Shown here piece after piece: positions 55,420-64,000 of a DNA stretch of 64,000 nucleotides. The notes beneath the pieces were generated by a model. It was not told the DNA's origin, did no database searches, and saw nothing but the letters and a program-made list of their open reading frames with translations. Source of the DNA: Acinetobacter colistiniresistens (GTDB lineage: Bacteria; Pseudomonadota; Gammaproteobacteria; Pseudomonadales; Moraxellaceae); assembly GCF_024582815.1 (NCBI RefSeq), contig NZ_CP102099.1, positions 868,001-932,000 on the forward strand, given 5' to 3'. The position numbers were made by a program, and so were the translations under genes. Position 1 is the first letter of the stretch. Each line of letters starts with the position of its first letter.

Positions 55420-58257
55420 TTAAACTGATTTCAACATCGGTTTCAAGAATCGACCAGTATGTGAAATTGCAACCTCAGCAATTTGCTCTGGTGTCCCTTC
55501 GGCAATGATTTGACCACCACCAGAACCGCCTTCAGGACCTAGATCAATCACCCAATCAGCAGTCTTGATCACATCCAGATTATGCTCAATCACCACAATG
55601 GTATTGCCCTTATTGCGTAGCTCATACAGGATGTCGAGTAACTTGGCAATGTCATGGAAATGCAGACCTGTGGTCGGTTCATCCAAGATATATAAGGTGC
55701 GGCCTGTATCGCGTTTGGCCAACTCGCGTGCCAGTTTGACCCGTTGCGCTTCACCACCAGAAAGGGTGGTTGCCGCTTGACCCAAACGGATATAACCCAG
55801 ACCCACTTGGGTCAAGGTATCTAAACGACGATGAATCACTGGAATCGCATTAAAGAACTCCGCTGCATCTTCCACGGTCATTTCTAATACATCAGAAATG
55901 TTTTTGCCTTTATAGCCGACTTCCAAGGTTTCACGGTTATAACGCTTGCCATGACAGGCATCACAAGGCACATACATATCTGGCAAGAAGTGCATTGCCA
56001 CTTTAATCATGCCATCGCCTTCACAGGCTTCACAGCGGCCACCTTTCACGTTAAACGAGAAACGGCCCGCACTATATCCACGCGCTTTGGCTTCAGGGGT
56101 TTGCGCGAATAACTCACGAATCGGGGTGAATAAACCCGTATAGGTTGCAGGGTTGGAACGAGGGGTACGTCCAATTGGGCTTTGGTCAATATCAACCACT
56201 TTATCCAAATGCTGTAAGCCATCAATTGAATCAAACTTTTCCGCAGTCAGGGTCGTCGCACCATTCAGTTGAGTCGCAGCCAAAGGTAATAAAGTACGGT
56301 TAATCAGCGTTGATTTACCTGAACCTGAAACCCCTGTGACACAGGTCATGATGCCCAATGGGATGGTCAAATCCACATTCTGCAAGTTATGCCCGCTGGC
56401 GCCAGACAGTTTGATCACTTCATCTGGACGAGGGGACAGGGTGCGTTGTTTCGGTACTTCAATTTTCAGCTTACCTGACAGATATTGACCTGTCAGTGAG
56501 TCGGCATGATTAGCCAACTCATCGTAGGTACCTTCAGCAATCACAGCACCACCATGAATTCCTGCACCGGGGCCGATATCAATAATATGGTCAGCGGCAC
56601 GAATCGCATCTTCATCATGCTCAACCACCAGCACGGTATTACCCAAATCACGTAAACGAATCAGGGTTTGTAGCAAGCGGTCATTATCACGTTGATGCAG
56701 ACCTATCGACGGCTCATCCAACACATACATCACACCCATGAGACCTGCACCGATCTGTGATGCCAGACGAATACGTTGTGCTTCCCCCCCCGAAAGAGTT
56801 TCCGCTGAACGTGCCAAGCTAAGATAATTTAGGCCAACGCTGACCAGAAAGTGTAAGCGTTCACGAATCTCTTTAAAGATTTTATCGGCAATTTCACCTT
56901 TAGCCCCTTCTAGGTTCAGGTCTTGATAATAGTTTTCAGCATCGCCTATCGACATCTTGGTAATTTGGGCAATGGTCTTGTCTTTGACCCGAACATGACG
57001 TGAAATTTCATTCAGACGTGAACCACCACAGGCATCGCAGGCTGCATTCGACAGATATTGTGCCAAATCATCACGTACATAATTCGATTCGGTTTCACGA
57101 TAGCGACGTTCCAGATGCGGCAAAATTCCTTCAAATGCCTGTACCCGACTGTGTTTACGACCACGTTCATCAATATAACTGAGGTCGATTTTCTCTTTGC
57201 CTGTACCTTGTAAGAACTTCTTTTGCGTGTCTTTATCCAGCTGATTCCATGGTTGATCGAGGTCAATATTGAAATGATCAGCCACTTTTTGCAGCATGGT
57301 GTAGTAATACGGACGCTGTCTGTCCCAACCCCGAATCGCCCCTTGGCTGATCGAAACCTCAGGATTTGGAATGAGTTTATCCGCACTGAAATGACTACGG
57401 GTTCCCAAACCATCACAGACAGGGCAGGCTCCAAATGGGTTGTTGAAGGAGAACAGGCGTGGTTCGAGTTCAGCTACGGCGCGGTCACATTCTGGGCAAG
57501 AGTGTTTAGCTGAAAACACACGTTCAGGATGTTCACCATTCATCCAGGATAACACTGCAATATCGCCGCCTAGACGCAAGGCGGTTTCAAAGGATTCGGC
57601 GATACGGTTCCCCAGATCATCACGCACTTTAAAGCGATCCACCACCACTTCAATGGTATGTTTTTTCTTTTTGTCCAGTTCAGGCGGGGTATCAATATCA
57701 ATGATTTCACCATCGACACGGGCACGTACAAAGCCCTGACCCTGAAGCTGTTCAAACAGTTGGGTGTATTCACCTTTACGCTCACGTACCACAGGGGCGA
57801 GCAACATCAGTGCTGTACCTTCTTCAAGGCTTTTTACTGCATCGACCATTTCTGAAATGGTTTGTGCCACCATTGGGAGATCATGTTCAGGGCAATACGG
57901 CGTACCGACACGTGCATAGAGTAACCGTAAATAGTCATAAATTTCGGTAATGGTGCCCACGGTTGAACGAGGATTGTGGCTGGTTGATTTTTGCTCGATC
58001 GCAATCGCGGGCGATAAACCTTCAATGGAGTCTACTTCCGGTTTTTCCATTTGTGACAGGAATTGACGGGCATAAGCCGAAAGCGATTCAACATAGCGAC
58101 GTTGACCTTCGGCATATAGGGTATCAAAGGCCAAGGAGGATTTACCTGAGCCAGAAAGTCCCGTAATCACCACAAACTTGTCACGTGGAATATCGAGTGA
58201 CACATTTTTTAAATTATGGGTACGTGCGCCTCGAATACGGATATGACTTTGACTCAT
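55420..58257 (-). CDS. uvrA: Excinuclease ABC subunit A
   Basis: UvrA recognises bulky DNA damage with UvrB in nucleotide excision repair. The 945-residue protein has two ABC ATPase halves with Walker [13 protein letters not shown] (about residue 33) and [10 protein letters not shown] (about residue 640). Two signature LSGGEAQR motifs, and zinc fingers from CPECDR/CPVCDG and [15 protein letters not shown], complete the family features. N-terminus [13 protein letters not shown] is standard. The gene is convergent with the diguanylate cyclase. Acinetobacter lacks a LexA system, and I see no SOS box upstream. Confidence 0.97.
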   Translation of the reverse strand: MSQSHIRIRGARTHNLKNVSLDIPRDKFVVITGLSGSGKSSLAFDTLYAEGQRRYVESLSAYARQFLSQMEKPEVDSIEGLSPAIAIEQKSTSHNPRSTVGTITEIYDYLRLLYARVGTPYCPEHDLPMVAQTISEMVDAVKSLEEGTALMLLAPVVRERKGEYTQLFEQLQGQGFVRARVDGEIIDIDTPPELDKKKKHTIEVVVDRFKVRDDLGNRIAESFETALRLGGDIAVLSWMNGEHPERVFSAKHSCPECDRAVAELEPRLFSFNNPFGACPVCDGLGTRSHFSADKLIPNPEVSISQGAIRGWDRQRPYYYTMLQKVADHFNIDLDQPWNQLDKDTQKKFLQGTGKEKIDLSYIDERGRKHSRVQAFEGILPHLERRYRETESNYVRDDLAQYLSNAACDACGGSRLNEISRHVRVKDKTIAQITKMSIGDAENYYQDLNLEGAKGEIADKIFKEIRERLHFLVSVGLNYLSLARSAETLSGGEAQRIRLASQIGAGLMGVMYVLDEPSIGLHQRDNDRLLQTLIRLRDLGNTVLVVEHDEDAIRAADHIIDIGPGAGIHGGAVIAEGTYDELANHADSLTGQYLSGKLKIEVPKQRTLSPRPDEVIKLSGASGHNLQNVDLTIPLGIMTCVTGVSGSGKSTLINRTLLPLAATQLNGATTLTAEKFDSIDGLQHLDKVVDIDQSPIGRTPRSNPATYTGLFTPIRELFAQTPEAKARGYSAGRFSFNVKGGRCEACEGDGMIKVAMHFLPDMYVPCDACHGKRYNRETLEVGYKGKNISDVLEMTVEDAAEFFNAIPVIHRRLDTLTQVGLGYIRLGQAATTLSGGEAQRVKLARELAKRDTGRTLYILDEPTTGLHFHDIAKLLDILYELRNKGNTIVVIEHNLDVIKTADWVIDLGPEGGSGGGQIIAEGTPEQIAEVAISHTGRFLKPMLKSV

Positions 58258-58522
58258 AAATATATCTCAATAAGCTGAATATGAAAAATTAAGGTCTGTT
58301 GATGCTTCTATCCAGCGTGTTGCCGAGAAGTTTCTCCAGACCTTCTATATAATAACGATTTAAAATTGTTCAAGCTGTAACAAAACGATTTTAAACGTCA
58401 GATTGTGTCGGATTAATGATTTCAACACTGTTTTTAACATAAATTTTCATGTGAAATCACAGTTTATCTGTGAACTGTTTCAAGCATTGATTAAAAAATA
58501 AAGGGCTAAAATTGAGGGCTGC

Positions 58523-59089
58523 ATGTCAAAAAAATTGAAAATCTCCATAGTTGCGCTGCTTTTGCTGATGATGGCTTATCTTTTTGCATCGCCTTATTTG
58601 ACGATTTATCAAATCCGTCAAGCGTTGAAAAATGAGGACACGACCGCTTTAGCCCATTATGTGGACTTTCCAAGTGTACGCCAAGATCTTAAAGATCAAT
58701 TCAATGCAGCCTTATTAAAAAAATTCCCAGAAGATGAACAAGGCCGTGAAGGGAGTTTTGCTGCACTAGGTACGTTGTTGGCTTCATCCATGGTGGATAA
58801 AATGGTCGATATGATGGTGAGCCCACAAGGGGTTTCGATGTTGTTGCAAGGCAAAAAGTTAAAAGAAGGTTTGCCTTACTCGGTACACTCGCAACCTGTG
58901 CAGGCTGAGACCCAGAAACAGTCATCACCACAACAGGTTAAATATCGAAGTCATTATCAGTCTTTGAACCAGTTTGTGGTGGAAATTCAACAGGCTGAAC
59001 AGCGGTCGAAGATGAATGTGATCATGCAAAGACAGGGGTTGAGCTGGAAAGTCACACAAATCCAATTGCCTATGCAGCAATTGCAATAG
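58523..59089 (+). CDS. DUF2939 family protein
   Basis: This 188-residue protein has an N-terminal hydrophobic signal or anchor (KKLKISIVALLLLMMAYLFASPYL) and the DUF2939 core SPYLTIYQIRQALKNEDTTALAHYVDFPSVRQDLKDQ. The C-terminal part is a small beta domain. It is probably periplasmic or inner-membrane anchored; function unknown. It diverges from uvrA and is followed 53 bases later by the DUF1304 gene, probably in one operon. Confidence 0.82.
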   Translation: MSKKLKISIVALLLLMMAYLFASPYLTIYQIRQALKNEDTTALAHYVDFPSVRQDLKDQFNAALLKKFPEDEQGREGSFAALGTLLASSMVDKMVDMMVSPQGVSMLLQGKKLKEGLPYSVHSQPVQAETQKQSSPQQVKYRSHYQSLNQFVVEIQQAEQRSKMNVIMQRQGLSWKVTQIQLPMQQLQ

Positions 59090-59142
59090 ATTGGTGATAG
59101 ATTGAAATAACGCACAAGCGAACAGATAGGGAAAATAAAAAA

Positions 59143-59496
59143 ATGTTAGGAAAGATACTGATTGCATTGCTTGGGGTATTACACGTATATATTTTGGTGC
59201 TGGAAATGTTGTTGTGGGATAAGCCCTATGGTTTAAAAGCCTTTGGCAATAGTCTGGAAAAAGCGCAGCTCACCAAGGTTCTGGCACAAAATCAGGGATT
59301 GTATAATGGCTTTCTGGCTGCTGGATTATTTTGGGCATTACTGGCGCCCGCAAACTATGCCACGGCAATTGCCAATTTCTTTTTAGGCTGTGTGCTGATC
59401 GCGGGTATATACGGTGGACTGACAGCAAGCAAAAAGATTATTTATATTCAGGCAATCCCTGCATTGCTGGCTTTAATTGTGGTGAATGTTTTTTAA
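59143..59496 (+). CDS. DUF1304 family membrane protein
   Basis: This 117-residue DUF1304 protein has four membrane spans (about residues 4-23, 50-70, 73-92, 98-116). Family words are LLGVLHVYILVLEMLLWDKP at the start and NQGLYNGFLAAGLFW in the middle. Function is unknown. It follows the DUF2939 gene with a short gap and a terminator after about 100 bases. Confidence 0.85.
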   Translation: MLGKILIALLGVLHVYILVLEMLLWDKPYGLKAFGNSLEKAQLTKVLAQNQGLYNGFLAAGLFWALLAPANYATAIANFFLGCVLIAGIYGGLTASKKIIYIQAIPALLALIVVNVF

Positions 59497-59594
59497 CCCA
59501 GCAATAAAAGTAGGCATTTGATCTGATTTATGCTTTAATGCGCCTAGTTTGAGATGAGCCTCATACAGTATATCGGACGATACGATATACGACT

Positions 59595-59619
59595 AAGCCC
59601 CTTAAGTGGGGCTTTTTTA
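59595..59619 (+). terminator. Terminator downstream of the DUF1304 gene
   Basis: AAGCCCC pairs with GGGGCTT around TTAAGT and is followed by TTTTT. Confidence 0.85.
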
Positions 59620-59811
59620 TACCTGTGAAAACACACACTATTTCCTGTATAGCAAGAGGCGTATTTTGATCGGGAATTATTGGGAACTAGTGATACAGAA
59701 ATGCAAAAAGCTGCCGTTTTTGTCATTCAAATACAATAAAATCAAATATTTATTTATGTTTTAATTTTTTCTGGATTAAAATAAATCGCATGCAGACATT
59801 GAGCAATAATA

Positions 59812-60546
59812 ATGCTAAGAAAAATCATATTATTTGGATGGGGCGTGTGCTTAAGCTTTGGGGTACTGGCACAGGAAACAAAAATTATTGGATTTGATCA
59901 AGTATTTAATTTAAATCATGATGAGTTTTATCAAGTCGAGCTGAAAAATCTAGCACCAAGTTCACAACTATGGACGGCTTTTTATTTGATCGGAGTACCT
60001 AAGTCTGGTGCAATGACCACTCAAGCTGATTTTGCGGTTAAAGGCGAGGGCATCATCAATAAGGCACATCCAAGCAATTCAACGGATGTTATTAGCTTGG
60101 TTGCCAATCATTTACCGATACGGCAAAATTATTCTCTTAAAGCATTTGATGATTTAGTTGAAGAAATTGAAGATCAAACAGGTCAAAAGGTACTAGATCC
60201 TACGATAAGCACAACAGAAAATGTTCGCGTGTATGGACAGATTATCGATTGGATTCCAGAATATAATTTGCAGAAGCCTGCAAAACTTAGTTTTGGGGTG
60301 ATCAATAGTCAAGACTTTGATATTAAAGCGGCTTATTTGGTTGTTGGTGAGGCTGATAAAACACCACAATTATTAGCGTTGGATATTCATCAAAAAGCAG
60401 ACGTGGAACAGGTTGAGCAATCTTTTCGCAACACCAGCCGTAGTCATGAATTTCGCTTTGCTCAGTTTGAAACTAAATTTCTGATTTTTCTGACCATTCT
60501 GGCTGCTACCATTTTTCTGAACTGGGGAAAATGGCGCAGAAATTAG
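59812..60546 (+). CDS. Unknown protein with signal peptide and C-terminal membrane helix
   Basis: This 244-residue protein has a signal peptide (MLRKIILFGWGVCLSFGVLAQ), a mainly beta extracytoplasmic region about residues 22-222, and a C-terminal hydrophobic span (FLIFLTILAATIFLNWGKW) followed by basic residues, so it is probably held in the inner membrane with its body in the periplasm. I do not recognise a family. It lies between DUF1304 and tenA on its own strand, without operon partners. Confidence 0.65.
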   Translation: MLRKIILFGWGVCLSFGVLAQETKIIGFDQVFNLNHDEFYQVELKNLAPSSQLWTAFYLIGVPKSGAMTTQADFAVKGEGIINKAHPSNSTDVISLVANHLPIRQNYSLKAFDDLVEEIEDQTGQKVLDPTISTTENVRVYGQIIDWIPEYNLQKPAKLSFGVINSQDFDIKAAYLVVGEADKTPQLLALDIHQKADVEQVEQSFRNTSRSHEFRFAQFETKFLIFLTILAATIFLNWGKWRRN

Positions 60547-60561
60547 ATGGTATTGCTTGAC

Positions 60562-60590
60562 ATAGAAGGAAGCCCCAACCTTCCTTCTAT
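60562..60590. terminator. Hairpin between the unknown gene and tenA
   Basis: ATAGAAGGAAG pairs with CTTCCTTCTAT around CCCCAAC. No long T run follows in either direction, so it is a weaker candidate for both converging genes. Confidence 0.55.
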
Positions 60591-60609
60591 TCGAGGTCGT
60601 CGCATTAAA

Positions 60610-61278
60610 CTAATCCAAACCTAACCATTGACGTTGCTGATAAGCGCTGTCCCAGAACAACCATTCCAGTTTTGCCCCCATGGTATAGGCCGCATGCATT
60701 TTGGCTAAGGTGTCTTCATCACAACGGGCCGCGACTTTATCCACGGTTGCAATTACATTACGCACCGCCGTATTAAATTCTTCACCTGCGTAGGTATCGA
60801 TCCATGCCTGATAAGGGTTGTTGGCAACCGACTGGCTGACGATATCTTTCCCCACTTCTGCATAAATCCAGAAGCAGGGCAATAAGGCTGCTAAAATCAC
60901 CGGATAGCTTTCTGACCATGCGGTTGCCGTCAGGAAAGAGGTGTAATGATGACACGCCAGCGTCAGTGGAGTGTTTTCAAACTCGATTTTGCTGACATCA
61001 AATTCCTGCATGAAGTCATTGTGTAAACTGCGTTCTACAATAATGGCAATTTTAGCCGCTTCAGAAAATTGGATCACGTCATCTGCTGCATAGGCTTTTG
61101 CTGCAGCAACCGCAAGCGCACGGCCGTACGCCAATAAATAATGGGCATCCTGAATCACATAATGACAAAAGACATCGCGATCTAATGTACCTGCGGCCAG
61201 TTCCTGATTAAACGGCAGCGCTAGTATTTTTTGGTATAAGTCTTGATTGCGTTGCCAAACATCTTGAGAAAACGTCAT
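60610..61278 (-). CDS. tenA: TenA-family aminopyrimidine aminohydrolase (thiaminase II)
   Basis: TenA salvages thiamin breakdown products by hydrolysing aminopyrimidines. The 222-residue all-alpha protein has FCHYVIQDAHYLLAYGRALA, the active-site cysteine in ALLPCFWIYAEVG, and the C-terminal YAGEEFNTAV with the catalytic glutamate. The ATG at 61278 was chosen because it gives the family length; an upstream reading would add 58 non-conserved residues. No thiamin riboswitch is seen upstream. It is divergent from the DUF475 gene. Confidence 0.92.
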   Translation of the reverse strand: MTFSQDVWQRNQDLYQKILALPFNQELAAGTLDRDVFCHYVIQDAHYLLAYGRALAVAAAKAYAADDVIQFSEAAKIAIIVERSLHNDFMQEFDVSKIEFENTPLTLACHHYTSFLTATAWSESYPVILAALLPCFWIYAEVGKDIVSQSVANNPYQAWIDTYAGEEFNTAVRNVIATVDKVAARCDEDTLAKMHAAYTMGAKLEWLFWDSAYQQRQWLGLD

Positions 61279-61450
61279 CGATTTGAACCTGTTAAAATAC
61301 GAAAAAATAAATCTTGCTGAACTATAACAGAGTCTGATTCGGATATTTTTTTCTTCAAAACAAGAGCAACAATCTTTTCTAACTTTTACTGAAAACTCGC
61401 CTACAATAGACATATTTTTATAACTCAACGATTTGAATAAAAGGCTGCTC

Positions 61451-62533
61451 ATGAAGCATTTTCGTTTTTCAATTTTCTTTACGGTAGTGTGTTTGGCATT
61501 GTCTGCTTACTGGGGCTATACGCATGGCCCTGAAGCAGGGGTTACGACAATGCTGAAAGCATTGACCATTACTGCAATTCTGGCAGTGATGGAAGTTTCT
61601 TTATCTTTTGATAATGCCGTGGTCAATGCATCTGTACTTCGTGGTTGGGATCATTTCTGGAAAATGATTTTCTTAACCGTTGGGATTCTGGTTGCTGTAT
61701 TTGGGATGCGCTTAATCTTCCCTGTGGTGATTGTTGCGGTGACCGCTGACATGGGCATGATTGAAGTAGCAAAATTGGCTCTCAATGATCCGAAGACCTA
61801 TTCTGAACGCTTAATGGCACATCATGCTGAAATTGCAGCATTTGGTGGAACCTTCCTGTTGCTGGTATTCCTGAATTTCTTCTTTGATGATGGTAAAGAA
61901 ACCCACTGGTTCAGATGGCTAGAAGCGAAACTGGCACATTTGGCCAGTGTGCCCGCGATGTCGGTTTTCCTCGCCTTGATTGCAATGCTCATCATGGCGG
62001 CTAATGTAGATGAATCTGCTCGCCTAGCGGTGACCATGGCGGGGATTTGGGGCATTGTGGTGTATATCGGGGTGCAGGTTTTGAGTCATTTACTGGGAGG
62101 AGAGCCTGAGATTGATGAAGATGGCAATGCGGTGACGCATGACTCAAATGGTGCCGCTTCTGGCGTCGTAAAAGCAGGTTTTGGCGGCTTCCTTTACCTT
62201 GAAGTATTAGATGCATCGTTCAGTTTTGATGGGGTGATTGGTGCCTTTGCGATTACCAGCGATGTGGTGATCATCATGCTTGGCTTGGCGATTGGTGCGA
62301 TTTTTGTCCGTTCAATGACCATTTATCTGGTAGAGAAAGGTACGCTGGATGCCTATATTTTCCTAGAGCATGGTGCACATTATGCAATTGGTGCCTTGGC
62401 ATTTATTATGATCGCCAGCGGTACGGGGCTGCATGTACCTGAAGTGGTGACCGGCTTAATCGGTGTGGCCTTTATTGTCTGGGCGGTAATTGCCTCGATT
62501 CAATATAGCAAGCGGGAACAGCAAGCCTCTTAA
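61451..62533 (+). CDS. DUF475 family membrane protein (TerC/Alx-like)
   Basis: This 360-residue integral membrane protein belongs to DUF475, related to TerC/Alx. It has about nine spans. Acidic motifs in the membrane are conserved: MEVSLSFDNAVVNAS near residue 49 and LEVLDASFSFDGVIGAF near residue 256, giving paired glutamate/aspartate sites as in metal transporters. The ATG at 61451 follows AAGG. TerC relatives protect against tellurite or move manganese, but a role here is not proven. It is followed by its own terminator. Confidence 0.88.
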   Translation: MKHFRFSIFFTVVCLALSAYWGYTHGPEAGVTTMLKALTITAILAVMEVSLSFDNAVVNASVLRGWDHFWKMIFLTVGILVAVFGMRLIFPVVIVAVTADMGMIEVAKLALNDPKTYSERLMAHHAEIAAFGGTFLLLVFLNFFFDDGKETHWFRWLEAKLAHLASVPAMSVFLALIAMLIMAANVDESARLAVTMAGIWGIVVYIGVQVLSHLLGGEPEIDEDGNAVTHDSNGAASGVVKAGFGGFLYLEVLDASFSFDGVIGAFAITSDVVIIMLGLAIGAIFVRSMTIYLVEKGTLDAYIFLEHGAHYAIGALAFIMIASGTGLHVPEVVTGLIGVAFIVWAVIASIQYSKREQQAS

Positions 62534-62567
62534 GCTTGCTTTCAGCTTGGTTAGCTATTTTAAATAC

Positions 62568-62597
62568 AGGAGCGATAGTCGCTCCTTTATTTTTTCT
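62568..62597 (+). terminator. Terminator after the DUF475 gene
   Basis: AGGAGCGA pairs with TCGCTCCT around TAG, followed by TTATTTTTT. Confidence 0.88.
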
Positions 62598-62689
62598 CTG
62601 CAGAAAGATTGTGTTTTTCATAATCTCTTACAACCTTTGTAGGCGAATGGCTTATAATTCGCTGAGCCAGTTATAGTGTCTTATCAACA

Positions 62690-64000
62690 ATGAATGCTTT
62701 AGAACGTCGTTCAACCTTTGCCTTAAGTAGCATTTTTGCCTTACGCATGTTGGGCCTGTTCATGATTATTCCTGTGTTTTCAGTTGCAGGACAATCTTAC
62801 CAATATGCTACACCCGCCTTGATTGGTCTCGCGGTTGGAGTCTATGGTTTAACTCAGGCGATTTTACAGATCCCCTTTAGTTTGTTGGCCGATCGTTTTA
62901 GCCGTAAGCCTTTGGTCGTCCTGGGGTTATTATTGTTTGCAATCGGCGGTGCAATCGCAGGCTTATCCGATACCATTTATGGCGTGATTATTGGGCGTGC
63001 CATTGCCGGTGCAGGCGCGGTCTCTGCTGTGGTGATGGCATTACTGGCCGATGTCACTCGTGAAGAACAGCGTACCAAAGCCATGGCGGCGATGGGCATG
63101 AGTATCGGTTTATCCTTCGTTGTCGCTTTTAGTTTGGGACCTTGGCTCACCAGTCTGGTCGGTATTTCTGGCTTATTCTTTGTCACCACTATTATGGGCT
63201 TGGCTGCGATTTCGATGTTGCTTCTGGTGCCAAAAGTCACGCGACATCACCGCAATTATCAGCAAGGTTATTTGACCCAACTCAAACAAGTGATTCAAAT
63301 GGGTGAGTTGAACCGACTGCATGTGTCGGTATTTGCTTTGCATTTACTCCTCACGGCAATGTTTATCTATGTACCCTCGCAGTTGATTGAGTATGCGCAA
63401 ATTCCATTGGCCAAGCATGGTTTAGTCTATTTACCGCTGTTGGTGATCAGTCTGTTTTTTGCTTTTCCCAGCATTATCATTGCGGAAAAATATCGTAAAA
63501 TGCGCGGCATTTTTCTCACTGCAATTGCGGGGATTATTGGCGGATTGCTGATTCTGATTTTTGGCTATGAGTCTAAATATGTATTGCTGGCAGGACTGGG
63601 TTTATTCTTTATTGCCTTCAATGTGATGGAGGCATTATTGCCTTCATGGCTGTCTAAAGCCGCACCGATTCAATCTAAAGCCACGGCGATGGGCGTCAAT
63701 GCCAGTAGCCAGTTTTTAGGTGCTTTCTTTGGTGGTACTTTAGGTGGACAGCTTTTGATGTTACAGAATACTGCGCTTGGGTGGAGTGTACTGACGGGGA
63801 TTGCTATAATATGGCTGCTGATTAGTTTTGGTCTGGCTCAGCCAAGATATTTATCTTCCATCGTGTTGCCTTTACCTCAGGCAATACAAACAGATGAATG
63901 GACTTCAAAACTGTTGGCAATTCGTGGTATTGAAGAAGTCGTGGTGATGCCTGAACAGCAAGTTGCGTATATTAAAGTCGATAAACAGAGCATTGATGAT
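62690..64000 (+). CDS. MFS transporter, YajR-like, cut by the window end
   Basis: This frame runs from ATG 62690 through at least 437 codons to the window edge without a stop. It begins MNALERRSTFALSSIFALRMLGLFMIIPVFS and carries the MFS loop motif LADRFSRKPLVVLGL between helices 2 and 3, with twelve hydrophobic spans. After the last span, a soluble tail (WTSKLLAIRGIEEVVVMPEQQVAYIKVDKQ) resembles the C-terminal YAM domain of E. coli YajR. It is therefore likely a YajR-type drug/proton antiporter of unknown substrate. The C-terminus is outside the window. Confidence 0.85.
   Translation, partial: MNALERRSTFALSSIFALRMLGLFMIIPVFSVAGQSYQYATPALIGLAVGVYGLTQAILQIPFSLLADRFSRKPLVVLGLLLFAIGGAIAGLSDTIYGVIIGRAIAGAGAVSAVVMALLADVTREEQRTKAMAAMGMSIGLSFVVAFSLGPWLTSLVGISGLFFVTTIMGLAAISMLLLVPKVTRHHRNYQQGYLTQLKQVIQMGELNRLHVSVFALHLLLTAMFIYVPSQLIEYAQIPLAKHGLVYLPLLVISLFFAFPSIIIAEKYRKMRGIFLTAIAGIIGGLLILIFGYESKYVLLAGLGLFFIAFNVMEALLPSWLSKAAPIQSKATAMGVNASSQFLGAFFGGTLGGQLLMLQNTALGWSVLTGIAIIWLLISFGLAQPRYLSSIVLPLPQAIQTDEWTSKLLAIRGIEEVVVMPEQQVAYIKVDKQSIDD

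Noticed and set aside
58258..58522. SOS/LexA box in front of uvrA
   Set aside because: No CTGT-N8-ACAG pattern is seen, and Acinetobacter is known to lack LexA.
61279..61450. TPP riboswitch upstream of tenA
   Set aside because: The 170-base leader lacks the CTGAGA and the other conserved thiamin-box words.

Overview
The window looks like chromosome from an Acinetobacter species. The main reasons are the murG-murC-ddl-ftsQ-ftsA-ftsZ-lpxC cell-division block, a crc gene divergent from pyrE, a class D (OXA) beta-lactamase beside an Omp33-36-type porin, two further porins of the same family, and an overall AT-leaning base composition. The species cannot be fixed from sequence reading alone. Most of the window is ordinary core genome with clear intrinsic terminators. 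There is no transposase, integrase, CRISPR array or rRNA.

Layout. 0.3-3.1 kb: a DUF2147 secreted protein, an ArsC/Spx-like reductase, a GGA-rich small RNA that looks like a CsrA/RsmA-sequestering RNA, then crc and pyrE. 3.1-8.15 kb: a visibly more AT-rich accessory island. It holds a three-gene minus-strand operon (2OG-Fe(II) dioxygenase, GNAT acetyltransferase, BenE-type permease), an SDR, and an unknown protein whose stop codon lies inside a tRNA-like gene. Six single-base deletions, all at A/T runs, break four of these genes. 8.2-10.7 kb: an OhrR-like regulator, glutathione peroxidase and gshB (thiol/peroxide defence). 10.9-19.1 kb: peptidoglycan precursor and division genes plus lpxC. 19.1-20.4 kb: dciA and an M23 peptidase. 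20.6-25.3 kb: pyruvate dehydrogenase E1 and E2 (aceE, aceF).

25.4-33.1 kb: a yybP-ykoY manganese riboswitch in front of a GDT1-family transporter, an MBL-fold protein, guaB, glmM, pdxH and recJ. 33.1-35.0 kb: two tandem porins. 35.4-39.1 kb: prfB with its programmed frameshift, an ArsR-type regulator with paired palindromic operators, an Old Yellow Enzyme and a lipoprotein. 39.5-45.4 kb: waaA, rsmE, a MscS channel, a DUF805 protein and acs. 45.5-48.5 kb: a cysteine hydrolase divergent from an Lrp-type regulator, and the sulfur-scavenging pair msuE-sfnG. 48.8-52.1 kb: an orphan NarL-type response regulator, the Omp33-36-like porin, a possible small RNA and the OXA gene. 52.1-53.4 kb: decayed DNA containing the two ends of an Lrp gene. 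53.4-64 kb: a membrane diguanylate cyclase, uvrA, several small membrane or unknown proteins, tenA, a DUF475 protein and the start of a YajR-like MFS transporter cut by the window end.

The observations most worth following are the Csr-type RNA downstream of crc, the unknown protein plus tRNA-like gene, and the run of homopolymer frameshifts. The frameshifts may be real decay or sequence error, and that must be settled before the island is interpreted.
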